Positions 43,533 to 50,442 of a DNA stretch of 64,000 nucleotides are shown piece after piece. The notes beneath the pieces were generated by a model that had not been told where the DNA came from, did not search any database, and saw only the letters and a program-made list of their open reading frames with translations. The position numbers and the translations under genes are program-made. Position 1 is the first letter of the stretch. Each line of letters starts with the position of its first letter. Source of the DNA: Candidatus Nanosynbacter sp. TM7-074 (GTDB lineage Bacteria; Patescibacteriota; Saccharimonadia; Saccharimonadales; Saccharimonadaceae); contig NZ_CP158487.1 of the NCBI RefSeq assembly GCF_041006295.1, forward strand, positions 62,001-126,000, read 5' to 3'.

Positions 43533-43575
43533 AAATTAAAATCACCCCAGTATTTAGCTGGGGTGATTTTAATTT
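43533..43575. terminator. Bidirectional terminator between convergent genes
   Basis: Perfect 18-bp stem (43533-43550 with 43558-43575), loop TATTTAG, core ATCACCCCAG / CTGGGGTGAT flanked by A-rich and T-rich arms, so it works on both strands for the MBL gene and rpmB. Confidence 0.9.
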
Positions 43576-43596
43576 TAGAAGTTCGTAAATAGATAT

Positions 43597-43803
43597 TTAC
43601 TTGCCAGGCGTACTTAAGATGCCTTTTTTCTTCAAAGTACGAATCGCTTGTGTGCTTAAGGTCATGGTGATTTTCTGACCATCAACAACAAAAGTTTTCT
43701 TTTGAAGATTTGGCTTGAAGACACGCTTGGTGCGGCGCAAGGAGAAGCTGACATTATTGCCATACTGCTTGCCTTTGCCTGTTAAATCACATCGTGATGC
43801 CAT
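43597..43803 (-). CDS. rpmB: 50S ribosomal protein L28
   Basis: 68 residues starting MASRCDLTGKGK, the family opening (CxxTGK), with RRTKRVFKPNLQ (about 25-36) and a C-terminal STQAIRTLKKKG block. An upstream in-frame extension to 43872 lacks any ribosome binding site and overlaps the promoter, so I start at 43803, which has AGAGAG upstream. Confidence 0.93.
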   Translation of the reverse strand: MASRCDLTGKGKQYGNNVSFSLRRTKRVFKPNLQKKTFVVDGQKITMTLSTQAIRTLKKKGILSTPGK

Positions 43804-43843
43804 TTCCACTCTCTTTACTTTATTATTGATAACAATCTTTATT

Positions 43844-43872
43844 ATTGTAGCGACATTTATGTAATTAGTCAA
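43844..43872 (-). promoter_or_regulatory. Promoter of rpmB
   Basis: Minus strand TTGACT (43867-43872), 17 nt spacer, TACAAT (43844-43849). Leader of about 35 nt. Confidence 0.7.
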
Positions 43873-43883
43873 GATGGCCGGTT

Positions 43884-43900
43884 GGTGCTATAATAGCACC
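43884..43900. promoter_or_regulatory. Palindrome centred on the -10 box of the M50 protease gene
   Basis: GGTGCTATAATAGCACC: 7-bp arms around a 3-bp centre, with a TGC-extended TATAAT at 43889-43894 and the ATG at 43902. Could be an operator; the promoter part is better supported than the operator part. Confidence 0.45.
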
Positions 43901-43901
43901 T

Positions 43902-44546
43902 ATGGTTTTGGAGATAATAATAGTTATAGTCGTTATACTGCTATCTATGACCATCCATGAGGCTATGCATGCATTTATGGGTTATGCTTTGGGTGATGAT
44001 ACAGCCAGACAGGAGGGCAGGCTAACATTAAATCCAATAAGACACATTGACCCTTTTATGACCATATTGCTGCCGCTAATGATGGTGCTGTTGCACGGGC
44101 CAATTTTTGGTGGTGCTAAGCCGGTTCCATTTAATCCAAATAGGGTACGCTTTGGTGAGTGGGGGGCTGCATTAGTGGCTCTTTCTGGTCCAATTACTAA
44201 TCTACTAATTGCTTTTATCTTATTTGGTTTGGGGGTGATTTGTGGCATTATTACTTCCGGGGGAGTGATACAGCCAACTATATATGGGATGGTTATCTCC
44301 ACTGCTGTATCTGTAAATTTAGGATTTTTTATTTTTAATATGCTACCAATCCCACCGCTAGATGGATCGAGAATTTTGTATGCTGTAGCGCCAGAGGGGG
44401 TTAGGGTTATTATGCAAAAAATTGAGCAGCAGGGCGCTCTTTTGGTGCTAGTTCTTGTTTTACTGTTTTCTGGTGCGGTGGGTCAGGTAATGTTTGGCTG
44501 TACTCGGGCTATATTGCATATATTTATGATGATTTTTGGTGTATAA
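43902..44546 (+). CDS. Site-2 protease family (M50) membrane metalloprotease
   Basis: 214 residues, polytopic. Zinc motif HEAMH (HExxH, residues 19-23) in the first membrane segment and a later PPLDGSRIL, which carries the third ligand Asp (about 155). This is the short, PDZ-free M50B type. Such proteases cut membrane-embedded anti-sigma factors or signal remnants. No partner is evident nearby. Leaderless start predicted from TATAAT 7 nt before the ATG. Confidence 0.88.
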   Translation: MVLEIIIVIVVILLSMTIHEAMHAFMGYALGDDTARQEGRLTLNPIRHIDPFMTILLPLMMVLLHGPIFGGAKPVPFNPNRVRFGEWGAALVALSGPITNLLIAFILFGLGVICGIITSGGVIQPTIYGMVISTAVSVNLGFFIFNMLPIPPLDGSRILYAVAPEGVRVIMQKIEQQGALLVLVLVLLFSGAVGQVMFGCTRAILHIFMMIFGV

Positions 44547-44553
44547 TATTAGT

Positions 44554-44704
44554 AGACCCTAGGTTTTTCCGTGGGCGCGTATGATTTTCCTAACATCATA
44601 TGATAGGGAGCTCTAATGATTTATTACTGTGGTAATACTTTGCGGGCACCCACCTTGCATCTACGCGGGGAATATCGAGCGCTCACGGAAAAGCTTGGGG
44701 TTTT
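44554..44704 (+). ncRNA. Structured RNA upstream of rnpB, 6S-like candidate
   Basis: A 22-bp uninterrupted helix (44557-44578 with 44679-44700; four G-U pairs) closes a region of about 100 nt and is followed directly by TTTT. TATAAT at 44542-44547 places the 5' end near 44554. A transcript of about 150 nt that folds back over its whole length with a large interior is the outline of 6S RNA, and 6S genes are often near housekeeping RNA genes. The inner region shows only partial pairing, so the family call is tentative. No reading frame of note. Confidence 0.45.
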
Positions 44705-44709
44705 AATGG

Positions 44710-44715
44710 TATAAT
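44710..44715 (+). promoter_or_regulatory. -10 box of rnpB
   Basis: TATAAT 5-7 nt upstream of the predicted RNase P RNA 5' end. Confidence 0.5.
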
Positions 44716-44720
44716 GGATA

Positions 44721-45060
44721 GGTAGCCTGTTGGGTAGTCGCTTGAGTTAATCTTAAGAGGAAAGTCCGGGCAGTGAAGGATGACGGCAGTCGCTAACGGC
44801 GACCGGGGGAGACCCTAGGGAAAGTGCCACAGAAACGAAACTACCTCTATTTATATAGAGGAAAAGGTGAAACGAGTGAGGTAAAAGCTCACAGTCGTCT
44901 ACGGTGACGTAGATGGGAGGTAAACCCTGCCGACTGCAAGGAGGTCTGCATGCAAAGAGGAGTCCACTCGTAGACCGATAACCGCTTGATTTGTTTGGCA
45001 ACAAGCAAACTAGATAGATGATTACCCTAGACAGAACCCGGCTTATAGACAGGCTATAAG
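44721..45060 (+). ncRNA. rnpB: RNase P RNA
   Basis: Catalytic RNA for tRNA 5' maturation. The universally conserved GAGGAAAGTCCGGGC lies at 44757-44771 and the matching ACAGAACCCGGCTTAT at 45031-45046. The P1 helix pairs TAGCCTGT (44723-44730) with ACAGGCTA (45049-45056). Length about 340 nt is usual for bacteria. Confidence 0.95.
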
Positions 45061-45090
45061 AAAACACCCTGATATGACACAGGGTGTTTT
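45061..45090. terminator. Bidirectional terminator between rnpB and rplT
   Basis: Perfect 11-bp stem AAAACACCCTG / CAGGGTGTTTT with loop ATATGACA; A and T arms serve both strands. Confidence 0.88.
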
Positions 45091-45112
45091 CCATTATGGC
45101 TAGGAGGTTATA

Positions 45113-45454
45113 TTATAGGCTAGCTTTTACTATCTCGGCAAAAGCTTTTGGCTCGCTAACTGCTAATTCAGCCAGAATCTTTCTATCAATCTCAATATTT
45201 TTGGACTTCATAGAAGCTATTAGCTTGCCATAAGTTGTGCCTTCCTGGCGAGCGGCTGCGTTAATGCGGGTAATCCATAGTCCACGCAAATCGCGTTTTT
45301 TATTGCGGCGGTCACGATAAGCGTATTGTAGGGCACGAATAACCCCTTGTTTTGCTAGACGAAAACTTCTAGTACGGTTATGTTGCATCCCTGCGGCTGC
45401 TTTTAGAATCTTCTTATGTTTGGCGCGTGCGGTAACTCCTCGTTTTACTCGCAT
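45113..45454 (-). CDS. rplT: 50S ribosomal protein L20
   Basis: 113 residues, opening [18 protein letters not shown] and containing the [24 protein letters not shown] block (about 46-69) of the family. Third gene of infC-rpmI-rplT; starts 2 nt after rpmI. Confidence 0.96.
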   Translation of the reverse strand: MRVKRGVTARAKHKKILKAAAGMQHNRTRSFRLAKQGVIRALQYAYRDRRNKKRDLRGLWITRINAAARQEGTTYGKLIASMKSKNIEIDRKILAELAVSEPKAFAEIVKASL

Positions 45455-45456
45455 AA

Positions 45457-45651
45457 TTATACTCCCATTGCTCGACGAGCATTCTTAGCCATCGAACCAG
45501 TTACGGTTGCTGTTGTATTTATTGCGCGCTTACGGCTTTTTGACTTCTTAGCCAAAAAGTGACCGCCAAATGCGCGCTGGCGTGTCAATTTGCCGGTACT
45601 GGTCAGCTTAATTCTCTTCGCAGTGCCTTTATGGGTCTTTAGCTTTGGCAT
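45457..45651 (-). CDS. rpmI: 50S ribosomal protein L35
   Basis: 64 residues, opening [21 protein letters not shown] with the family KSRKRAIN segment. Its ATG shares one base with the infC stop (TAATG), implying translational coupling. Confidence 0.95.
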   Translation of the reverse strand: MPKLKTHKGTAKRIKLTSTGKLTRQRAFGGHFLAKKSKSRKRAINTTATVTGSMAKNARRAMGV

Positions 45652-46157
45652 TACTTACTCCTTATTACTACGCTCAGATTGCGACCAGCCATCTGAGGCT
45701 TTTGCTCTAATATTGCATCGTCACTAAGTTGATCCATGACTTTGTCAATCAATTCGTAGCCAATTTCTTTGTGGGCCATTTCGCGCCCCTTGTAAACTAC
45801 TTGTATGCGAACTTTGTGTCCGTTTTCCAAGAATTTACGGATTTTTTTCAGCTTTACCTCAAGATCTCCAGCTCCTATCTTTAGACCAAAGCGCATTTGC
45901 TTTAAGTCTCCAGACTTTGCTTGCCGTCGGTTTTTTTGCTGATCTTTCATCTTCTGGTACTGATATTTGCCCCAGTCAATGATTTTTGCAACTGGCGGTT
46001 TGGCTCCTGGCGATATTTCAACTAAATCAAGATTCATGTCCTCGGCCTTTTTCAAGGCTTCTTGAAGCGACATGATTCCCAGCTGCTCGCCGTCAGGACC
46101 AATTATCCGCAGTTCCTTTGCACGGATTGCTCCGTTGATACGGATTGACTTATTAAT
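45651..46157 (-). CDS. infC: Translation initiation factor IF-3, starting at ATT
   Basis: IF-3 proofreads the start codon on the 30S subunit. Coding similarity to IF-3 runs well upstream of the first ATG (46073): the residues INKSIRINGAIRAKELRIIG, followed by PDGEQLG, match the IF-3 N-terminal domain. Between the in-frame stop at 46188 and that ATG there is no ATG, GTG or TTG. An ATT codon at 46155-46157 sits 8 nt after AAAAGGAG, exactly where IF-3 should begin. AUU is the classic infC start in E. coli, used for autoregulation because IF-3 rejects non-standard starts. Product 168 residues with linker helix and C-terminal domain intact. Confidence 0.93.
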   Translation of the reverse strand: MNKSIRINGAIRAKELRIIGPDGEQLGIMSLQEALKKAEDMNLDLVEISPGAKPPVAKIIDWGKYQYQKMKDQQKNRRQAKSGDLKQMRFGLKIGAGDLEVKLKKIRKFLENGHKVRIQVVYKGREMAHKEIGYELIDKVMDQLSDDAILEQKPQMAGRNLSVVIRSK

Positions 46158-46201
46158 CTCTGGCTCTCCTTTTGAAGCAATTTTAGATTAACTCAGTTGC
46201 T

Positions 46202-46230
46202 ATTGTAACAGAGATGTTTATTATTTTCAA
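46202..46230 (-). promoter_or_regulatory. Promoter of infC-rpmI-rplT
   Basis: Minus strand TTGAAA (46225-46230), 17 nt spacer, TACAAT (46202-46207); leader about 38 nt to the ATT start. Confidence 0.7.
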
Positions 46231-46238
46231 GGATGTAA

Positions 46239-47762
46239 TTAGTTAATGTTAATTTGTCTATACTGCAGACTTTCGGCGATATGTGAAACTTCTATCGAGG
46301 TTGAATTTTCTAGGTCGGCTATTGTGCGGGCAACTTTAATTACTTTAAAATAGCTGCGCGTGCTTAAGTCTAGTCGCCTAGCTGCGTTAATCAAGAAGGC
46401 TTTCGTAGCGGCTGAAATAGATGTAATTTTGTCAACATCGCTACTTGAAAGGTCATTGTTGTATTTATAGCTACATCCATATCTAGTTTTCTGAATGGCA
46501 CGAGCTTGAGAAATTTCAGACAAAAATAATGAATGTTGTGATTTTATCAACGAGCTATTACTGAGTAGCTTTTCGTGGGGAACTCTTGAAACTGATACGG
46601 TTAAGTCTATGCGATCAAGTAGCGGTCCTGATAGCTTTTTTTGATAGTTAAGGATTTGATTTTGTGAGCAGATGCAGGTTTTGTCTGAGTCACCAAGAAA
46701 CCCACATGGGCAGGGATTCATAGTGGCAATCAATAAAAAATTGGCAGGAAAGTTGAACTTACCGTTAGCACGACTCACTGTGATCTCGTGGTCTTCTAGG
46801 GGCTGGCGTAGCGACTCTAAGATATTTCTGGGATATTCTAATAGCTCATCTAGGAATAGAACACCTCGATGCGCCAGACTGATTTCTCCGGGTTGTATCC
46901 TTGATCCGCCGCCGATGATGGAAGCTCTACTAGCGGTGTGGTGGGGTGATCTGAATGGGCGCTCTCTAATGGTACTGCTGATAGTGTTAGTATTGCCCAG
47001 GTTGTGTAGTTTGGTAACTTCAACGATTTCAGTTTTTGATAGTGGGGGTAATAGGTTTTTTAGAGATTTTGCTAGCATAGTTTTTCCTGATCCCGGAGGG
47101 CCAGATAGCAAAATGTTATGTCTTCCAGCTACGGCAATCTGAATGGCTCTTTTAGCCTGTTCCTGTCCATAGATGTCGTCAATTGTCGTCTTGTCTTCTG
47201 GCGTGTTAGTTTCTATTTTATTTTTAGTTCTATTTATTGATTTAATGAACTTCTCCTTTTTTAAGTGTAGGAAGAGAGATTTGAGATTGTCTACTGGGAA
47301 TATTTCAACACCGGGAACTAGAGATGCTTGTTCTGCGTTCTGGGCTGGCACGAATACTGATTTAATTTTGTGGTTTTTAGCAACCTCAGCTGTGACAATT
47401 GCTGATCGTATTGGTCGTAGGCTACCATCTAAGGCTAGTTCACCTGCAAAAATTGCACCTTCTATGTCGTTTTGAGTTAGCATACCTCCTATACACAAGA
47501 TGGCTAGTGCTATTGGCAGATCAAACTGTGATCCGTCTTTTGGCAGTTCCGCTGGAGCTAAATTAACAATTAATTTGCCCTTTGGAAAATCTAGGGATGA
47601 ATTTTTTATTGCACTGTGTACTCTATCTCGAGATTCATCAATAGCCTTGTTGCCCATACCTACGATTTGTAGGCTAGGTAGCCCCTTTGACATGTCGCCT
47701 TCAACCTCAATAATCTTTCCAGTGAAACCATAGGGTGTGGCTGAGACAACTCTGCTTACCAT
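46239..47762 (-). CDS. comM: YifB/ComM family AAA+ ATPase (Mg chelatase-like)
   Basis: 507 residues. N-terminal Lon-protease-like ChlI domain (about 20-140), AAA+ core with Walker A LLSGPPGSGKTMLAKSL (about 216-232), Walker B GVLFLDELLEY (about 297-307), a CPCGFLGD zinc-like segment and a C-terminal Mg-chelatase domain. In Vibrio and Haemophilus ComM is a helicase that promotes branch migration during natural transformation. Together with the pilus locus and ssb it supports DNA uptake in this organism. A TTTAAT lies 6 nt before the ATG on this strand. Confidence 0.92.
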   Translation of the reverse strand: MVSRVVSATPYGFTGKIIEVEGDMSKGLPSLQIVGMGNKAIDESRDRVHSAIKNSSLDFPKGKLIVNLAPAELPKDGSQFDLPIALAILCIGGMLTQNDIEGAIFAGELALDGSLRPIRSAIVTAEVAKNHKIKSVFVPAQNAEQASLVPGVEIFPVDNLKSLFLHLKKEKFIKSINRTKNKIETNTPEDKTTIDDIYGQEQAKRAIQIAVAGRHNILLSGPPGSGKTMLAKSLKNLLPPLSKTEIVEVTKLHNLGNTNTISSTIRERPFRSPHHTASRASIIGGGSRIQPGEISLAHRGVLFLDELLEYPRNILESLRQPLEDHEITVSRANGKFNFPANFLLIATMNPCPCGFLGDSDKTCICSQNQILNYQKKLSGPLLDRIDLTVSVSRVPHEKLLSNSSLIKSQHSLFLSEISQARAIQKTRYGCSYKYNNDLSSSDVDKITSISAATKAFLINAARRLDLSTRSYFKVIKVARTIADLENSTSIEVSHIAESLQYRQININ

Positions 47763-47808
47763 AAGTCTATTAAAACATAAGTGTATAGATTTTTAAATGA
47801 GGCAGTGG

Positions 47809-47814
47809 TATAAT
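47809..47814 (+). promoter_or_regulatory. -10 box of ssrA
   Basis: TATAAT 14 nt before the mature tmRNA 5' end; -35 not clear. Confidence 0.5.
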
Positions 47815-47828
47815 CATTATTAATGTGC

Positions 47829-48228
47829 GGGGCTGATATAGCTTTCGACAATTGGACTTTATCAAGATATTCTGCGAGCCGACGATACGCGTAACGTATG
47901 ATTTTAGATGCAAGAACATCTTTGAAAGATCGTGTTGCTGCATTCTTTGATTCGTTCAAAGTTGCTCAGCCGGTCGCTATCGCTGCTTAGTTTTTAGCGA
48001 TCATCCTAGCATCGTGGCAACAGCCGATGTGTAGGGTGTCATATATATGTTGCTAGCTGCACGCTCGGAAGCGGCGGGCATGCGGGACTTTTTCCGCGTA
48101 ACGAAACTTGGTTTTTTCGACTCATTTTTTAGCCAGGTGACGTTATAAAATTTTTAAATGAGCCTATGTTCGTAGACGAGTATCATGATACCAGTTGGAC
48201 CCGGGGGCAGTACCCGGCAGCTCCACCA
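47829..48228 (+). ncRNA. ssrA: Transfer-messenger RNA
   Basis: Rescues stalled ribosomes. The 5' end GGGGCTGATATAGCTTTCGAC and 3' CAGCTCC-A-CCA form the tRNA-like acceptor. The likely resume codon is GCA at 47910, preceded by TAGAT as in the TAGTC-GCA context of E. coli. The tag frame runs 26 codons to TAG at 47988-47990, beginning ARTSLKDR and ending QPVAIAA. The AIAA end fits a proteolysis tag; 26 residues is on the long side. Downstream pseudoknots fill the rest of the 400 nt. Confidence 0.93.
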
Positions 48229-48241
48229 TGTATATTTGATT

Positions 48242-48262
48242 CGGCCGAGAGGCCGGTTTTTT
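48242..48262 (+). terminator. Terminator of ssrA
   Basis: CGGCC-GAGA-GGCCG stem-loop followed by a T run, 14 nt after the tmRNA. Confidence 0.75.
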
Positions 48263-48286
48263 ATTTGGTAAGTAATGTAGGCTGCA

Positions 48287-48385
48287 AAAAAACAACCACC
48301 TGCGAGTAGTGGTTGTTTTTAAAAAGTGGAGTTTTACAAGTTCTTTTTATTTTTGGCTTCTGTATAACTTTTTTATTCAGAAGCT
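48287..48385 (-). ncRNA. Candidate small RNA, about 100 nt
   Basis: Minus-strand transcription unit with no reading frame: promoter at 48392-48420, a 5' hairpin GCTTCTG / CAGAAGC (48356-48362 with 48378-48384), an A-rich single-stranded middle, and a 3' terminator hairpin of 12 bp (48288-48299 with 48309-48320) followed by T residues on this strand. The layout of promoter, 5' stem, linker and terminator is that of a trans-acting sRNA. No known family recognised. Confidence 0.5.
48288..48320. terminator. Hairpin terminator, bidirectional in form
   Basis: AAAAACAACCAC / GTGGTTGTTTTT, 12 bp, loop CTGCGAGTA. It ends the minus-strand small RNA and may back up the ssrA terminator. Confidence 0.8.
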
Positions 48386-48391
48386 ACCCCC

Positions 48392-48420
48392 ATAATAAGT
48401 CATAGAAATGCTTATGTCAA
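48392..48420 (-). promoter_or_regulatory. Promoter of the candidate small RNA
   Basis: Minus strand TTGACA (48415-48420), 17 nt spacer, TATTAT (48392-48397). Confidence 0.65.
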
Positions 48421-49109
48421 CAGTATTTTTACAAAAAACCTAAGTAAAAAATACTACACTCACTATCCTCATTATTTATCACCGTCTATGGTGGCGAGGT
48501 GCTATAGAAGATTGATTTGTAGTTGATCGTTTGTATCACCTGAGAGTTTTGTCTTAGGGTGGTTTGTGCCATAGTTTGCTGGGGTAAAGACGTTATTTGT
48601 ATAGTCGGGTCTATGGCTTATGTCTTAATATATTTTGAGCTGGCTTGTAATGTCCAGGGCGATTGTATAATTTTGGAATAATCACTATTTGATATGACGT
48701 AATAATTATTTAAAAAAGTATGCACGATAGTCGTGTCCGTGGCGATGAAAAGAAGAAAAAAGGGGGGCGATATGATTGTAAATATTTAATATATTCTGAT
48801 TGACAAAAATACTTAGTTTATTTTGTGAGTTATCTAAAGATTTGTACTATAGATTTATATAGGTAAAAAATAAATGAACCAATGTTATCGAGTTCGTACG
48901 TGTTGGCGAAAATTTAAATTGCACCTTCTGTAATGACTTTAGCTACCTTGGCATGGGTATCATTATGGGACTGCAATAGGGCAGTATTCGTAATATTGTT
49001 GTAAAAAACACTTAAGTAGACAAAATTATATTTACCACTTTAACAGATGATAATTTTAACAACAGCTAATAATAAGTAAATATTACAATAATTTTTAATA
49101 ATGTTTTGG
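48421..49109. other. AT-rich stretch without a supported gene
   Basis: About 690 nt with stops in all frames. It holds an imperfect hairpin of A/T runs (AGTATTTTT with AAAAATACT, 48422-48455), a few -10-like boxes and an isolated TTGACA at 48800, but no complete promoter-gene-terminator set. A 28-codon minus-strand frame near 48500-48580 has no supporting signals. Such a gap is rare in this compact sequence; it may be decayed gene material or a regulatory spacer. Confidence 0.6.
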
Positions 49110-49138
49110 TTGACATAATAAATGGGTTGTGCTAGTAT
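49110..49138 (+). promoter_or_regulatory. Strong promoter before the structured RNA
   Basis: TTGACA (49110-49115), 17 nt spacer, TAGTAT (49133-49138), giving a start near 49145. A second possible -10, TATAAT at 49251-49256, lies between the arms of an inverted repeat. Confidence 0.65.
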
Positions 49139-49233
49139 AAACGTAAGCTTTTATTGGAAACTAAAAAGCAAAAAAACACATTAATAATTCATAAATAAAG
49201 ACCCAACATTTAAGAGTAAGTACTTGACGGACA

Positions 49234-49480
49234 ATTGGCTGCATGATTTTTATAATGACGCAGCCAATGCTCCGCCTTTACGACAACACAAATTGTAAAA
49301 GCGTTGAGCGCGCGGCTAGTACCGCATGCATCCAGTTAATCCTCGTTAAGATGTTAGCGATTATAATACTGGGTGTATGCAGAGGAACGCCGCAGGGATG
49401 CTCCTTAATTAAGGAGCGGTCAATCGCCTCGAGCGGTAGCTAAAAGCAGCTATAGACACCCGCGCCTAATAGTTATTTTT
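49234..49480 (+). ncRNA. Multi-branched structured RNA of unknown family
   Basis: GC-rich island inside an AT-rich gap, with nested pairings: ATTGGCTGC (49234-49242) with GCAGCCAAT (49260-49268); TTTAC with GTAAA near 49277-49298; a closing helix GCGCGG (49310-49315) with CCGCGC (49460-49465); a 13-bp helix 49324-49336 with 49368-49380 capped by CGTTAA-GATG-TTAGCG; GAGG (49382-49385) with CCTC (49427-49430) enclosing the hairpin GCTCCTT-AATT-AAGGAGC (49400-49417); and TAGCT-AAAAGC-AGCTA (49437-49452). A T run (49475-49481) follows. A 66-codon frame overlaps it but looks unlike a protein. I cannot name the family. Confidence 0.6.
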
Positions 49481-49552
49481 TATCGGCGGATGGTTGTGTT
49501 TATTTCTGATAATACTATCGCTCAGGCTTCTTGTTTATAGTATTATGTGAGT

Positions 49553-49924
49553 ATGGGGATAAGAATAGTTAGTCTCATTGCATTGGTTGCCACGATCTTT
49601 ATTGCTGTTTTGTTGAATGCGACTAATCCAAGTAGTGCGGGTCCGTTTGGAATTTTGGCATTTTTTACGTGCTTGTATATATTGTTTATCTGTATAGTCT
49701 ATGTGATATTTTTAGTTTCGGAGCGAATAGCTGCGAACTTTTTTGATTTTAATAAAATCTCTGAGAAGTCTAAGTATAAAATATATTATTATTCTACTAT
49801 GATATCTCTTGCTCCGACTATTTATGTTGGGATGCAGTCAATGGGCGGTGTTGGGTTTTTCGAAGTAATGCTGCTGGCGATTTTTGAGCTTTTGGTGTGC
49901 TTTTTTATACATAAAAGATACTAA
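49553..49924 (+). CDS. Small four-pass membrane protein
   Basis: 123 residues with four hydrophobic segments (about 3-24, 32-58, 76-95, 98-119). No family recognised. ATG 49553 is preceded by TATAGTATTAT (49536-49546), giving a -10 box 6-11 nt upstream; an in-frame GTG at 49547 lies on that box and is unlikely. It precedes the ATPase cluster and may belong to it. Confidence 0.7.
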   Translation: MGIRIVSLIALVATIFIAVLLNATNPSSAGPFGILAFFTCLYILFICIVYVIFLVSERIAANFFDFNKISEKSKYKIYYYSTMISLAPTIYVGMQSMGGVGFFEVMLLAIFELLVCFFIHKRY

Positions 49925-49981
49925 TATCTCGGAACGCCTAAACGTATGCTTTTAAGTGGTGACGTGATACAATGTATATGT

Positions 49982-50434
49982 ATGAATCCGGAATTACCAC
50001 AAGTCAGCAGGAATACTGAGGCACAACCCCATATATTTATGGGTGGCGATAATGGTGTAGAAAGTACAACAGAAAGTCCTGAACTGATATCTGATACAGA
50101 GCGTAGACAGTCTTCTACTGTTGAGCGATACAATAATATACCAGTAGCATTGCCCGTCGATGACACCGATGACTCAGCCGCTCTTCTGAATGATGATAAA
50201 AATACAACATCAGTAAATGCGGGTTCGACTTCGGTCTCTAGCGACGATACGCCATTAGTTGCAGCAGACGAGGATCTAATTGAAAAAGAGTGGGTAGATA
50301 AAGTAAAAAAAATTATAATTTTAACGAAAGATGACCCTTATGAGAGAAGTAGGGTTATTACCCAGCTGCAAATTGATTATTTGAAAAAAAGGTATAATAA
50401 AACGTTGGGTAAAGATTATAATAGTGGTGAATAG
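49982..50434 (+). CDS. Acidic, mostly disordered protein before the ATPase gene
   Basis: 150 residues. The first 95 are rich in Ser, Thr, Asp and Glu with little predicted structure; the last 50 form charged helices (EKEWVDKVKKIIILTKDDPYERSRVITQLQIDYLKKRYNK split as WVDKVKKIII and ITQLQIDYLKKRY). The start at ATG 49982 follows a TGA-extended TACAAT (49968-49973) by 8 nt; an upstream in-frame ATG at 49946 precedes that promoter. It ends 8 nt before the ATPase ATG, so both are co-expressed and may interact. Confidence 0.75.
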   Translation: MNPELPQVSRNTEAQPHIFMGGDNGVESTTESPELISDTERRQSSTVERYNNIPVALPVDDTDDSAALLNDDKNTTSVNAGSTSVSSDDTPLVAADEDLIEKEWVDKVKKIIILTKDDPYERSRVITQLQIDYLKKRYNKTLGKDYNSGE

Positions 50435-50442
50435 GTTTTTAT

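Noticed and set aside
43804-43872. N-terminal extension of L28
   Set aside because: Upstream codons cover the rpmB promoter and lack a ribosome binding site; L28 begins MASRCDLTGKGK.
48495-48580. 28-codon minus-strand frame
   Set aside because: No promoter, ribosome binding site or terminator at fitting positions.
49243-49443. 66-codon plus-strand frame in the structured-RNA region
   Set aside because: Composition looks random, it overlaps paired helices throughout, and no promoter or ribosome binding site sits at a suitable distance.
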